Shown one piece after another: positions 1 through 10,930 of a stretch of DNA of 39,534 bases. Origin of the DNA: Auxenochlorella pyrenoidosa (lineage: Eukaryota; Chlorophyta; Trebouxiophyceae; Chlorellales; Chlorellaceae); contig KQ482061.1 of assembly GCA_001430745.1 (NCBI GenBank), positions 748,257-787,790 on the forward strand, in the 5' to 3' direction. Within the stretch, counting starts at the first letter, position 1. Each line of letters begins with the position of its first letter. The notes under the pieces are model-generated. The model ran no database searches and was not told the origin of the DNA. It worked only from the letters and a program-made list of their open reading frames with translations. The position numbers were made by a program, and so were the translations under genes.

Positions 1-2
1 CC

Positions 3-89
3 TTTGCCGAATTTGTGCGGGCAGGGGAGGACACGGGCAGCCTGTCGGGGGACGACCTGTGCGTGCTGGCAGCCATCGGCTGCCGCTGA
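3..89 (+). CDS. 3' terminal exon of an unidentified gene (partial)
   Basis: Reading in the third frame from the window edge gives 28 residues, FAEFVRAGEDTGSLSGDDLC and then VLAAIGCR, ending in TGA at 87-89. The composition (Asp, Glu, Gly, hydrophobic) looks like coding sequence and unlike the neighbouring low-complexity frames. The rest of the gene lies left of the window. I do not recognise the family. The gene would be convergent with the carotenoid desaturase gene, leaving about 245 bases between the two stops. Confidence 0.5.
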   Translation, partial: FAEFVRAGEDTGSLSGDDLCVLAAIGCR

Positions 90-313
90 CGCCCCCCGCC
101 TGGACGCGTCTGGGGCTCGCTCCTCTGGCACGCTGGGGCCCGGCGCAAGGCTGATCTGGCAGGCCGACCCAAGTCGCGCGCCACCAGGGAACGAATCCCG
201 TTTTGTGACATTAATTGTACACACCCACCCGCACTGCAGCGCACACCACCGATTGTGCAATTTCCCAACCCTACACCCCCCAGTTTTGTACCACCGTTGG
301 CTGCAACGTGTTG

Positions 314-318
314 TTACA
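314..318 (-). terminator. TGTAA poly(A) signal of the carotenoid desaturase gene
   Basis: TTACA on the plus strand is TGTAA on the minus strand, 18 bases past the TGA of the desaturase gene. TGTAA is the usual chlorophyte poly(A) signal. The spacing is short, so the real signal could lie further on. Confidence 0.45.
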
Positions 319-335
319 GGCCTGCCTGGTTATGA

Positions 336-3300
336 TCAACTGCACAGCCCGAGGTCCTTCAGCACCCGGTTGGCCGTCAGCTTGGCGGATATAAAACAGA
401 GGGGCACTCCGTTCCCGGGCCGCGTGGAGGCGCCCACAAAGTAGAGTCCCTGCACGCTGGAGTCCCGGTTGGCTGGCCTGCGGGGCAGACACGAGGGGCG
501 GGAGGGCGGGCAGGAGGGGAACACATGAACACGTAGCGCACGGCTGGACCGCAGGGGTGCGGGCAGAGGGCGCGGCTCGTGGCCAACCCACACCAAACGA
601 GGCTGCCGCGCACTTGCCCTTGCCACAGGCAATGTCCTAGCCTAGCGCTCGCAGCGCGGGCGTGCACCTCCAGCGCTGCCCACGCGCCTGAACAGGGACA
701 GCTGATCCAGGCCGTGCGACAGGCCAAAGGCGGCGCCGTGCCGCAGCCCGTACCGCGCCTCCCACTCGTTGGGGTCGATCACAAACTCTTCCTGGATGGC
801 AGAGGCCACGTCGGGGCCCAGCCCGGCTGCCTCAAAGGCCGCCAGGATGCGCTGCCGGCCGGCCTCTATGAGCGGCCGGTAGTCTGGGCTGCTGCAGTTG
901 CCGCCGTTGCCGCCGGCCATCTGCTGCTGGTGCGCCACGGGCAGCAGCACCATGAGAGAGTCGCAGCCTGGCGGTGCTGCCGAGGGGTCTGTCCTGTTGG
1001 GCACGGCGGCGTAAAAGTTGGGCCAGGAGGGCAGGTCCTCTGGCGCCGCGGCGGGCCGCCACGCCGCCTGCCAGTCCCCAGACAGAAAGACGTTGTGGTG
1101 CGCCAGCCCGGGCAGCTGCCGCGACAGGCTCCAGTTGTACGCAATCACGCCGGCGCTGTACTGCAGCCGGCCCAGCCGCTCGTGCTGCTGCCGTCCGTGG
1201 GCCGCCGCTGCCGCCGCTGCCTGCCACCCTGCAGGGCCGCCGCCGCTGCCACTGCGGCTACTGCTGCTGCTGCTGCTGCTGCTACTGCTACTGCCGCTGC
1301 TGCAGCCCTCCGGGTCTAAGAGTGAGTATGCCGCCGGCAGGTCACGATTGCAAACTACCAGGTCAGCCGCCAGCTGTCGCCCGTCTGCCAGCGTGACGCC
1401 TGTGACCCGCGGCCCGCCCCCGCTGGCGGCGGCAGCGTCGGCTGCCGTGGCTATGCCCACAACCTCGGCGCCGGTGAGGATGCGAGCGCCGCAGTCCTCG
1501 GCGGCACGGCGCAGCCCATCGCGGACCTGCGCGGTGGGCAGGGTGGTAGGGGTGCGGGTGGTGGGCGGGGAGCGGCAGCAGCAGCGGTGTGCGAGCTGGC
1601 GGCCACGGCAGCGCTGTGATGGGAGCGGTCAAATGGTAGCAGTCTGCGCATGAGTGCTCTCACTCGTGCCAACGCCATGCTCTGCAAGTAGAGCGTGTGG
1701 GAGGCAGCTGCCGCTCGCCGTGGCGCACAGGGCACACCCGCTGCCTGCTCCGGGCACACCTGCTGCCTGCTGCCTTGAGCCTTGCTTCCTGCTTGGCCGT
1801 CTACCCACCTGCTGGAAGCCGCCCACTGGGTACCACACCCCATCTGTCAGCTCCGTGCCGGCCAGCAGGGCAAAGACGGCAGGCGCTGTGTAGGGGCTCA
1901 GCCCAACATACAAGTCCTGTGGGTAGGACCAGCAAGTTGGTCAGGGGGAGCCAAGGCATTGGCAGGCTAGGTGGGGAAGGGTAGGGTGGAGGCCCGGGTG
2001 GGTAGAGGAACGGGCGCGAGGGCGAGGGCGGAGCTTGGCAGCCTCTGTTGCAGTGCCATCACGCTTCTTGCCAGGAGCCGGCCGCCCTGCCATGCGTGCC
2101 TGCCTCGGGCCTCCCACATCTTTGACTGATGTAGTGCATGCCTGCACCCCTTGCCTGGAACGTGAACATGGCTCGCAGGCGCGGGTCCTTGAAGAACTGC
2201 TGCAGCCGGCGGTCGTGCTGGCCCAGCAGGTCGAGAGGGTTCAGGCCCGGCAGGAAGGGAAGCAGGTCCTGGCGGGGATGAAGGAAACCAGGGCGCGGGC
2301 AGGTCAAACACGGATACTCTCTCCGGGCCAGAGGGACGCTCGTGCCAAGCCACTCTTGCGGCGACCCCACCAACATGGGCTGCGTGCGGTGCGCTCTCGC
2401 TTGCGCACTCGCAGCCCTCGCGTCTGCGGCACCGCTCTGCCCAGCCCCCACCTGCAGGTCCCTCGGGTTGGCCACCTCGCTCAGCTCCCGGTCTATGAAG
2501 AAGGGCACCCCCATGTCCAGGTGGCGCCGCGCCATGCGCAGGAAGCGCCTGCGCGGCAAAGGGGACGTACGAGGCGGGTGCACAGGCGAAGTCGGCCCAC
2601 TCATGCGCGGTGAGACAGCATGCACAAGCAGAACGGCACGCAGCTGATATCACATTGTGTACATGCGGCGCTGCAGGCGGGAGGCCTGAAGTGCGAATGC
2701 AGGGCAGGCCGACGGCCCGATTCTCGAGCATCTCTCTCTCATCCTCACCGGTAGCCCTCCCCCGCCCCCGGCTCCTCCGCCTCCAGCTGCGCCGCCATGG
2801 CGCCCTCATCCGCCAGCAGGTCCAGCTGGGACGGCCCCGCCCGCCCCGGCCGCCCCGCCTCGAAGAACACACGGTAGGCGGTGGGCTGCACCGGCGCCAG
2901 CTGGACGCCCTGCCCCTCCAGCGAGGTGCCAACCGCCTCAAAAGCCTCGCGGTACCTGCGCCAGGCGGGCAGGGCGGGGCGCTGGGCCAGTGGGCCATGC
3001 CCGGGTGGGCTGCGATGCGGTGCTGGGCTGCGGTGCTGCGTGGGGGGCCGGGGATGCGAGCGTGGCAGGCAGCCTGCCCGTGCGCAGCTGCGCAGCGGCA
3101 GAGCGTCGCAGTGTGAGGCTGCCGCCCGTGCTCACTTGTCCGGGAAGAGCAGCAGGCTGGGCCCGGTGTCATGCCTGAAGCCCGCAGCAGACGTGACAGA
3201 CTGCAGCCGGCCGCCCACCTGCTTGGCGGAGCAGAGCATGGCAAAGCAGGGCGTGACACTGATGCGTGCTCAGTAGCGTTAGGGGAGCCAGATGCAGGCA

Positions 3301-3635
3301 GGCCTTCTCTGCAAAGCTTTGCGAACAGTCCAGCTGCCACTGGAGCTTTCACGAGTGTGTAGTCGCCACCATGGCGCAGCGTAAGGGCTTGCCTCTGCGT
3401 TCTTCTCGAGCACGGTGACATCCAGGCCTTGCCGTGCCAGGCGCCCCGCCGCCGCCAGGCCCCCAGCGCCAGCGCCGATCACGACTATCTTGGGCTTGGC
3501 TGCACCTGCATTGTGCTGTCTCTCTGTGTCTGGCTCTGCTGCTGCACAGGGGCGGAGAGGGTGGAGCTCCCGCCTGCAACGACCGCTGGCAGGCTGCCCG
3601 GCATGCCGGCAGATTGCTAGATGCATCGGTGGCAA
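336..3635 (-). CDS. CrtI-type phytoene desaturase / carotenoid isomerase-like FAD oxidoreductase
   Basis: This is a flavoprotein amine-oxidase-fold enzyme expected to desaturate or isomerise a carotene in the plastid. The inferred exons are 3635-3393, 3218-3136, 2955-2749, 2548-2452, 2268-2155, 1916-1809, 1526-688 and 477-336, giving 610 residues. The N-terminus is Ala/Arg-rich and could be a transit peptide. The dinucleotide-binding motif IGAGAGGLAAAGRLARQGLD is followed by EKNAEVGGRLQSV across the first intron. DTGPSLLLFPDKY follows, and near the C-terminus come FRPANRD and GLYFVGASTRPGNG, the CrtI/CRTISO signature. A poly-Ser/Gly/Ala insert (about 1190-1310) interrupts the substrate domain and is unusual. 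Three introns use GC donors (after 3393, 2155 and 688), each supported by phase and homology. The exact reaction cannot be told from sequence: phytoene desaturase, prolycopene isomerase and related oxidoreductases share these motifs. Confidence 0.85.
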
Positions 3636-3819
3636 CGATCAATAGGTAAATGTAAGCTTGAATCGCAAGATGATGGCCTGAGCAGGGTGCACGCCATGCA
3701 GCCGTGCCACGCAGGCGACTTGGGTGACCATTTGACGCGTTCAGCATATTGATGGAAACACTGCAGTGCACCCGAGATCATCGCGACTGTTAGCAAACTC
3801 TCAAAAGCCACCAGCGGCC
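3636..3819. promoter_or_regulatory. Shared divergent promoter region
   Basis: Only about 184 bases separate the start codons of the desaturase gene (leftward) and the cap methyltransferase gene (rightward). Both promoters and both 5' leaders must lie here or overlap the first exons. I see no clear TATA box. Shared use is inferred from the layout. Confidence 0.5.
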
Positions 3820-6800
3820 ATGGACCGCAGGGCTCTCGAGTATACACGGGCGCACTACGACAAGCACTCCAATCAGGTACTGCTGATGCTATGCCGAGCG
3901 ATGTACACCTGTCGAAATGCCATTTCCCGCTCACCGGCCGCTCCTCTCCCTTGCCTGCAGTATGCCTCGACCGCCGAGGCCCTTCAAGCTCGAGCTCAAG
4001 GTCCAGGCGCTCCGCTGAAGAAGTTTCACAACACTATCAAGCGCCAGCTGATCAACAGGTACGTTGCCGGCGCCACCGCTGCCAGCAGGCAGCAGGTTGT
4101 GAGAATTGAAGCCCCATCCAGCTGCTCTGCATTGTGCCAGTTGAATTGGATGCAGAGAAGCTTGCTGTGCTCCATGGCAATACCAGGCAGACGCCAAGCC
4201 GGCTGCCTCGACCACCCGCTGGTACCCACCTGCGGGCCCACCATGCTCTGCCCCACCCGAAGCTGCACACAGAACTGCACTCACCCGACGCCGCCCCACA
4301 GGTTTGCCACTGGTGTGGACTCGCTGCTGGACTTTGCCTGCGGTCGCGGCGGCGACATCTGGAAGTGGATCGATGCCGGCATCCCGAGGGTCATGGGCGT
4401 GGACCTGTCGCCAGGAGAGATTGAGGAGGCGCGCAAGCGGTGAGCTGCAGGCGGCACACAGCTGCACTGCCCAGTGGAGTTTTGTGTAAGGGTGTGGCCA
4501 GTATAATGCCAGCTTATCTGGTAAATCAGAGAATGAGATGATGCAAAAGCCGTGAGCCGCGGCAGGGCGCTGGTGTTGGAGCCGTGGGCGGGGTGTGGCA
4601 GGCAGGCCTCCGCCACGACTGCGCGATGTGCTAGAGCGTGCCCTGCTCCCACCAGCTGCCGTGTCTGACAGACCTGCCTGGCCGCCAGCACGCTCGCGCT
4701 CTCTCGTCGCACTCTGCCGGCACGTGCTAATCATCCCAAGCAGCTCATGCCCGCATCCGGCATTCACAAAGCTCCTCCACCCCCCCTCTCCCCCCCACAC
4801 ACCCACACACCCCACCCCACCCCCAACCCTCCGACCCCTGCAGCTTCGCCGAGGCGCGCGCCAAGCGCCCCGACCAGCCCCTGGACTACTCCTTTGTGGA
4901 CACCCCCTCCCTGGGCCTGGAGGAGTGGCGCGAGCCGGAGCAGTACGACGTCGTCACCTGCATGTTTGCCATCCACTACTTCTTCGTCTCCGAGGCCGCG
5001 CTCAGGCAGGCGAGGCCGGGGCGCTGCCGCGCTGCGCGCGCTGGGCGGGGGGCGGCTGTGGCCGGGGCAACTGCCTTGCGCCCACGGTTCACAAGCAGGC
5101 AGGCTGGCTGCGTGGCCATTTTAAACGGCCCCGCTGTGGGCGCTTGCTCACCCAGGCCCATCCCTTGCTCACGTGCCCCTGCTGCACCTGCCCAGCGACG
5201 GCCGCATGTCTGGCAGCCCCTCCCGCATTCCCGACCCCAGCCGCCCCGGCCTGGCAGCCCCGCAGTTCCTGCACAACGTGTCGATCAACCTTAAGGATGG
5301 AGGCTACTTCATTGGCACTGTGCCCGACGGCAAACGCGTCAACGCCTGCATCAAGCAGTGAGCCCCGCTGCTGCCCTGCCTCCCCAAGCATGCGCCGGCG
5401 TGCCCCCTGCTGCCGAGTCGGAAAGGCCCTTTGCAATTGCCACTGCGCTGCGCTCTCTCTGGGGCAGCCAGCAGCAGCCCCGCTGTGCCCCGAAGCTCAG
5501 GCAGGCATCCCAGGCTGGCAGCTGGGCCGCATGCGCCGCGTGCAGCCTGCAGCAAGGCCGAGCTGAGTGGCCCCGCCCTTGCCCATCGCCCCTTATTCCT
5601 CGACCCCACCTGCAGCGGCGGCAAGTTTGCCTCCCCCATGCTGACGATTGAGGCGCACTGGCAGGGCGAGCCCGCCTGCTTTGGCAGCCCCTACATCTGC
5701 GCCATTGGCGACACAGTCACCGGAGGTGAGGCACGCCTGCTGTGGGGCAGCCAGCTGGCGGGAGGATGCGCAGGCAGGCTGTGCTGCTGACCAGAGGACG
5801 AGCACTCAAACCCAAGACTCGTTTGGGCACTCCACCTCGGCAGCGTACCCCAGATTGCAGACTCCCCTGCCGCCACTGCCTGAGGGCTGCGCTGCCTGCC
5901 ATGCCTCTGCCCCTGCTTGGCCCGTGTCCACGCACCCGGCTGCCGCCCCTGCGTGGGAGTGGCCCACGCAGAGCAGTTGCAAACGCACCTAGCCTCCCTT
6001 GCCACCTCTCTCATCTTGCCCCCCACCCCCCACCCCCCTCCCCGCAGGGGAGAAGGGCACCCAGGGCTCCTACGAGTACCTGGTGTACAGCAACGCGCTG
6101 GTGGGCGTCGCGGCGCGCTACGGCCTGCGCCCGGTGCTCGACTACGGCGACCCCGCGCTGGCAGACCTCTTCGAGGCGGTGCGCTTGCTGGTTGTTGTGT
6201 GCATGAACCAGGGTTTGCTGCCCTGCGTTGGCCTGGTGCCTGCTCCGAGGGCAGTGGCGCGGGTGCCGCCCAGGCCCGGGCCCAAGGCGCTCGTGGCCGG
6301 GGTCGCTCAAGCAGGGGCCGGCCGTGTGGGGCGCCAAGCGTGCATCCTCAGGCAGGAGCCAGGCTGAAGCTGTGAGCAGCGCCAGCACGTTCACGTTTCA
6401 GCTGGCATGTGCGGGACTCAGCCAGGCTGCTTGCTTCCCGCCATCCAGCTGCCGAAGGTTCCAGAACTCCACCCCCAACCCCAACCCCTGCTGCAGGCCG
6501 ACGCCGCCAAGCCGCTCAAGCACTTCAGGCCGCGCTTCCCAGGCAGCGACAAGAGCCTGGAGACCGCCAGCTCGCTGTTCGCGGCCTTTGTGTTTCAGAA
6601 GACAGACGGCACGCCGGTGGCGCCCGGCCGCGGCGCTGCGCCGCAGCAGGCAGCGCAGGCAGCGGGCAGCAAGCGCGGGCGGGAGGAGGCTGCGCCAGCG
6701 GCGGCGCAGCAGCAGCGTCCAGTGCAGCGGCGGCGCCCAGGCCTGTTGAGGCCAACGGCGGAGCAGCAGCAGCAGCAGCAGGATGGAGTAGACGCGGCAG

Positions 6801-6943
6801 CAGCAGAGCAGCAGGAGGCCCAGCCCGGGGAAGAAGCAGAGCGGCAGCAGGCGCAGCCTGGAGAAGGAGCAGCTGGCGATGATGATGAGGAGCAGCAGCA
6901 GCAGCAGCAGGAACAGCAGCAAACAGATGACGACGACAGATGA
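3820..6943 (+). CDS. RNMT: mRNA cap guanine-N7 methyltransferase
   Basis: The enzyme transfers a methyl group from S-adenosylmethionine to N7 of the GpppN cap in the nucleus. The inferred exons are 3820-3876, 3961-4058, 4302-4439, 4844-5009, 5266-5357, 5616-5725, 6048-6178 and 6497-6943, giving 412 residues. Family features in order are HYDKHSNQ, LKKFHNTIKRQLI, the AdoMet loop LDFACGRGGDIWKW, the acidic strand end GVDLSPGEIEEA, YDVVTCMFAIHYFF, GGYFIGTVPDGKRV, YLVYSNALVGVAARYGLRPV and a C-terminal SSLFAAFVF strand. The intron after 5009 has a GC donor. Yeast and animal enzymes carry a variable N-terminal extension; here the catalytic domain starts almost at the first residue, and a tail of roughly 110 residues rich in Gln, Ala and Asp follows it, with an Arg-rich stretch (RPVQRRRPG) that could be a nuclear signal. 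Confidence 0.95.
4768..4842 (+). repeat. C-rich CCCCAC-type tract before a 3' splice site
   Basis: This is an almost pure C/A/T stretch made of CCCCAC and CCCAACC variants, ending in the acceptor of cap methyltransferase exon 4. It acts as an extended polypyrimidine tract. Similar tracts occur before 6047, 29884 and 30983. Confidence 0.6.
6763..6922 (+). repeat. CAG trinucleotide repeats encoding poly-Gln
   Basis: Runs of CAG at about 6763-6780 and 6892-6912, plus looser GCAGCAG stretches, encode glutamine tracts in the tail of the cap methyltransferase. The same motif recurs in other genes here, so it is a genome-wide compositional habit and not a local insertion. Confidence 0.7.
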
Positions 6944-7261
6944 GCTGTTTATTACAATCTGGTTGCCGTTTCACAGGCTGTCACCAATTGAATGCTAAAA
7001 CAAATAGGCTGCCGGGTTTGGTACAAAGGATGGGCAGGGGAAATACAAGGGTGGGCAGGGATGCAGAGGTCACGAGTGCTCTACTACTTCTCGTAGAAGC
7101 AGGTGCATGGTGACGTGGGCGTGGCAGCGGGAGGCACAAGGCAGGCCCCCAGGAGCCCCCTTCCCTCCGAGTAGGTGGGAAAGGAAGCACTTGGCCGGCA
7201 CGCAGGGCAGGAGCACTGCCTGAGGGAGGAGCCCAGCTTGGAGCCTGCCCAACGGGGAGGC
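6944..7261. other. Convergent 3' UTR region
   Basis: These 318 bases lie between the stop of the cap methyltransferase gene (rightward) and that of the secreted-protein gene (leftward). The left part is relatively AT-rich. I see no gene; it should hold both 3' UTRs. Confidence 0.5.
6952..6956 (-). terminator. TGTAA poly(A) signal of the secreted-protein gene
   Basis: This is TGTAA on the minus strand, about 306 bases past the stop at 7262 and just inside the 3' flank of the convergent cap methyltransferase gene. If used, the two transcripts nearly touch or overlap. Confidence 0.4.
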
Positions 7262-8127
7262 TCACTGCGCTGCCGATACGATGACCAATTTGTCCAGGCA
7301 GACCCCCAGGGGGGGCGCCCCCGCGGAGCAGCCCTCCACCCGCTGCAGGCAGAGCCCCACCGTGAGGCGGTCCGCCTTGAAGGGCGCCTCGCCGTCGGCC
7401 TGCTGCTGCGCAAACGCCGACAGTGGCGCCTTGACCGGCACCCAGCCGCCCGCCGCCGCTGCCGCCAGGTCTGCGGGGCCCAGCAGGTCCTCCAGCACCA
7501 CGCTGCGGGTGATGGAGTAGCGCGAGGGCTGGCTGCTCTCGAACTGCAGCTCCAGGGCGCCCAGGGAGGCTGCTGCTGCGGCTGCAGAGGCGGGGTCGGT
7601 GGCGTTGGAGTCGCCGCGCAGGTAGAAGCCCATCACGCCGCCCTCGAGGGCAAAGGGCATGGGGCTGCGCAGCGACAGGGCGCCAAAGGGCTGCACCGAC
7701 ATGCAGAGCGAGGCGCGCGCGCCTGCAGGCAAGGGAGAAGGGGCCCCGCAGCTGAGCAGATGGCGGGACACGGTGGGTGCCGGGCAGCGGTGCCCGCCCC
7801 ACCTGGTCCCCACCTGGCATGGGGTTTGACGGGTCGCGTAGGCTTAGCTGTGACAATCCCCAGCTCCAACTCCGCCTGCAGAGCAGAGCAAATGCAACGA
7901 GCAAGCAAGCAAGCAGACGGCTCAGCTGGTCTGGTCAGCGGCGGTAGGCGGCGGGCGGCTCAGCACCGCCGACGGCCAGCGCACCAGGCGAGGTCTCCAT
8001 TCGAGTATATAGTTCCCACGGAGGTAGCGGAAGCCGAGAGCAGCGAGCGAGCGTCCAGGGCGGCCCGAGCAGCCGGCTGCCAGGCGGCAAGCAGGAGCAG
8101 TAGGGCAAGCAAGCGGCGGACTGGCAT
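7262..8127 (-). CDS. Small secreted protein with a carbohydrate-binding-like domain
   Basis: The inferred exons are 8127-7985, 7875-7814 and 7722-7262, giving 221 residues. The start MPVRRLLALLLLLAAWQPAA is a strong signal peptide, with cleavage likely after ARA at about residue 22. The mature part opens with TIYSNGDLAWRSWSWG, joined across the first intron. This resembles the start of secreted beta-sandwich domains that read roughly (I/L)Y-(N/D)-x-x-L-x-x-GW-x-x-WSWG, found in extracellular proteins of algae and bacteria. FALEGGVMGFYLRGDS and a C-terminal LTVGLCLQRVEG/GVCLDKLVIV pair of predicted strands follow. The four Cys residues near the middle and end could form disulfides. A role in binding cell-wall or extracellular glycans is an inference from this resemblance; no catalytic motif is visible. 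Confidence 0.75.
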
Positions 8128-8449
8128 TTTTAGCGATTATGAGCGCGAGCAAGAGACAAGCAGCAGTATAACCGCGAAACCGCCCTGCTGCTCCATGCTG
8201 CCGCTGCACGGCATAGCGCTGTGGTTGGGCAGCAGAGCATCCCTCATGCATATTGATGTCAACATCATCTGTGCAGCTGCTCACATGAAAGCCCATGCCT
8301 AATAAATTTAGAAAATTGCAATCGCAAAAAGAAGGGGAAGGGCCACATGTGGGGGAAGCATGACTAGTTTTGAAGGGTGCAGACGAGCCCGAGCAAGCAC
8401 CGACATGGGGCAGACTGCAGCGGAAAAGGATGAGTAAGCAGGAGTTCCC
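8128..8449. other. Intergenic region between the secreted-protein gene and BTB-BACK copy 1
   Basis: These 322 bases hold the promoter of the secreted-protein gene and the 3' UTR of BTB-BACK copy 1, both leftward. An AT-rich patch at about 8299-8325 stands out. I found no TGTAA signal on the minus strand here, although copy 2 has one. Confidence 0.4.
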
Positions 8450-10930
8450 TCAGTTCATCAGCGTTACGTTGGCCTTGACCGTCATCTTGCCGTCCTTCAC
8501 AACCGGGCTGCCCGGCGCCCTGAAGTTGGCGCGGGTGATGGGCGCGCCGTCGATGGTGCCGGTAAACTCGAACAGGTCCCAGCCTGTCCCAACACCGCTC
8601 GCAGCATGGCCTGGCCTGCCCTCCTGAAGCGAGCGCATCACCTCTTCCGACCCAGTACAAGCTGAGGACCAGGTGCGGCCGCCGCTGCCGCCGCTGTGGT
8701 CGGCCACTGCAAGAGTGCAGTTCAGGCGTGGGCCCACAGCTGCTCTGCCAATCAGGCCGCTGTTGGCACATAAGCCTCCTGGAGGGGGTTCGCAGAACAA
8801 GTAGACGCCAATGCCATCACCTCCCTCGCTGAGGTCGCAGGAGGCCTGCCAGCGGTGCCCCGCCCAGTAGTGCGAGGCACCGTAAGCGCTTCCGCCATCG
8901 ACGATGCTGCTGACGTCAATCTGCATGCACAGGCACAATTGAGTGCAGCTGAAGAGGTTTCACTTCAGCAAGCTCTTGAAGCTTGGTCGGGTCTTGCAGC
9001 TGGCAGCGGGGTTTCTGAGCATTGCAACACCTGGCTCGTTGCCAACATGCACATGCCTTCTTATGGCATGCCGTCCAGTCTTGCCCCATGCCTTGCTCAG
9101 CTCATCTGCAGCCCAGGGTGGGCGCTAGCTCAAGGGGGCCTTGGCTCACCTCTGACACAAACTCCAGGCGGGTGAGCTGCTTGTAAGATGGCCGTCGCGC
9201 AAACTTGGCTGGCAGCGAGGCACCGTTGTCCTTGGTGCAGGCCCGGGCCAGCCGGGCATCAGCGGCATGCACCAGGGCCTCCACCAGCACTTCCTTGTCG
9301 CGGTCCCACTCCCTGCATAGGTGACAGAAAGGCAGGGGACGAGATTCGCTCACGACAGCCAGGCGCAGGCCAGCAGGGTTGGGTGCTTTTGACTGCAGTG
9401 ATTGGGCAGTGTTAAAGTAGAACTGCTGCCCGTCTCAGCCAGCAAATCTTCGCACCTGAACCAGGCAAAGGAGTGCCAGTAGTTGGCAATGTTGGCAGGC
9501 CGCATGTGGGCAAAGCGTACGTGCGGCAGCAGGCAGGCAGCGGCAGCCACCTACTCCTCGGGTGCCAGCTTGCTGGCATCCATCCACTCAGCAACCGCGC
9601 AGAACACTGCAGCACGATGGAGAATCACGAAACTTGTTCAGGCCTTGCTGCAGGTGCTGTCCATCGGAGCAGGGACCAGAGAGTCTGAAGACAGCAGGGG
9701 CGTCCCTCGAGCAAAAGCCCTAGGGTGCACTGTGCATCACCGCACCCGTCTCCTCGCAGTCAACCCGCAGAGAATTAGAGGCCAGCAGCTCCTGCAGGCA
9801 GCGTAGAGAGGTTGAACAGGTCCGCATGGGCTGCGCTTGAGCCCACCTGGTCTTGCAATGGCCTGTGCTGCAGTCCAGCGATCATGTTCTCTCCTCCAAG
9901 CACGCCATGCTGCCCTCCTCACCTCCAGAACCAGCAGGGGCAGGGCTTGGATGCGTGACTTCTGCCCAGGGTCGTTGAGCGCGTCGTCCACCTTGCCCAG
10001 CAGCAGCAGCAGCCGCTTGAGCAGCGCAGAGCGCAGGGCGGTGAGCGCGGCAGCAGCCGCCTGCCCCTCGCACTCCTTGCCTGCCAGCAGTGCCAACAGG
10101 TCACTGGTCAGCTGCCAGCTGAGGTTAAATGCCTGCACAGAAGGGGGGCCAGGTGCATGATGTTGGGCCTTGCAAAAAGCCTTGGAACCTTGCTGGCGAT
10201 TTGCGCACAGGGCTTGCACAACGCTTTCGCTCAGCTATGTGAACATTGGTTGCACCCATGTTGTTGATACGCACACTTACTGCTGCCTCACCTCATCTGC
10301 CAGCGCCGTGGCCGCCGCCGCCACGCACTGCTCCACACCAAAGGCATGGGCGGTCACCAGCAGGGCCCCCAGGGCCGCTGGATCTGCAGCACGCACAAGA
10401 CAAGAAGGGCGGGAGGTGGAGTGAGCAGACGCACATGCACAGCTTATGCAACCCTGCCTTGTCTGGTTTACTTGCGGCATGCCAGCCTGCCGCACAAGCA
10501 GCCGCCTGCAGTGGTTCCTTCCCAAGTGGCATGTGCCTACCAACCACCCGCTTTTTACCACCCGAGCACACCCACCCTGCGGCAGCGCCTTGCCCAGCGA
10601 GTGCATCCACTCCAGCAGGTGGCCGAAGGACTCTGGACAGGCGGCTGTCACCTCCAGCCGCTTGCCCTCGCTGCCCCACTCCTTGGCCAGGGCGCGCTCG
10701 AAAAAGGGGGAGTAGCTGGCCAGGAGGAAGGCACAAGCAGCAATCTCGGTTGCTTCCCCCTGCCCTGACTGTATCAGTACCTGCTGCGGCTGGGAGCCGC
10801 CGTCAGGGCGGCAGATGAGCACTGTGTCAAACAGGCTTGCGTCGTGCTCTGAGGGCAGGCGTGCGCGCTTGCATGGCGTGATGGTCGCTTGAAAGCCCAT
10901 GCTGCATGCACAGGGAGCAGGATTCATCAA
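8450..10930 (-). CDS. BTB/POZ-BACK protein, tandem copy 1 (in-frame TAG in exon 5)
   Basis: The family supplies substrate adaptors for CUL3 ubiquitin ligases; the layout resembles plant POB1/LRB proteins. Exons inferred by comparison with copy 2 are 10930-10576, 10383-10292, 10132-9923, 9791-9746, 9606-9456, 9312-9150 and 8920-8450, all in phase. The BTB core has FLLASYSPFFERALAKEW, then a hinge (TAHAFGVEQCVAAAATALAD), a BACK region (CEETVFCAVAEWMDAS, then FAHMRPANIANYWHSFAWFR) and a C-terminal beta domain from DVSSIVDGGSAYG to TVKANVTLMN. In exon 5 the codon at 9553-9551 is TAG where copy 2 has CAG (Gln). Without readthrough the product stops inside BACK and loses the C-terminal domain. All splice sites remain intact, so the lesion is recent, a strain variant or a base error. 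The start at 10930 is uncertain; Met at about 10900 is an alternative. Confidence 0.75.

Noticed and set aside
579..1319. Plus-strand open frame of 246 codons opposite the CrtI-type gene.
   Set aside because: It is antisense to a conserved exon of the desaturase and ends in poly-Ala from the opposite Ser codons.
9551..9553. Reassigned code in which TAG means glutamine, as in some ulvophyte algae.
   Set aside because: PAM ends with TAG at 33023-33025 where the protein should end, and no other inferred exon contains an internal TAG. One TAG in one duplicate copy does not support a changed code.
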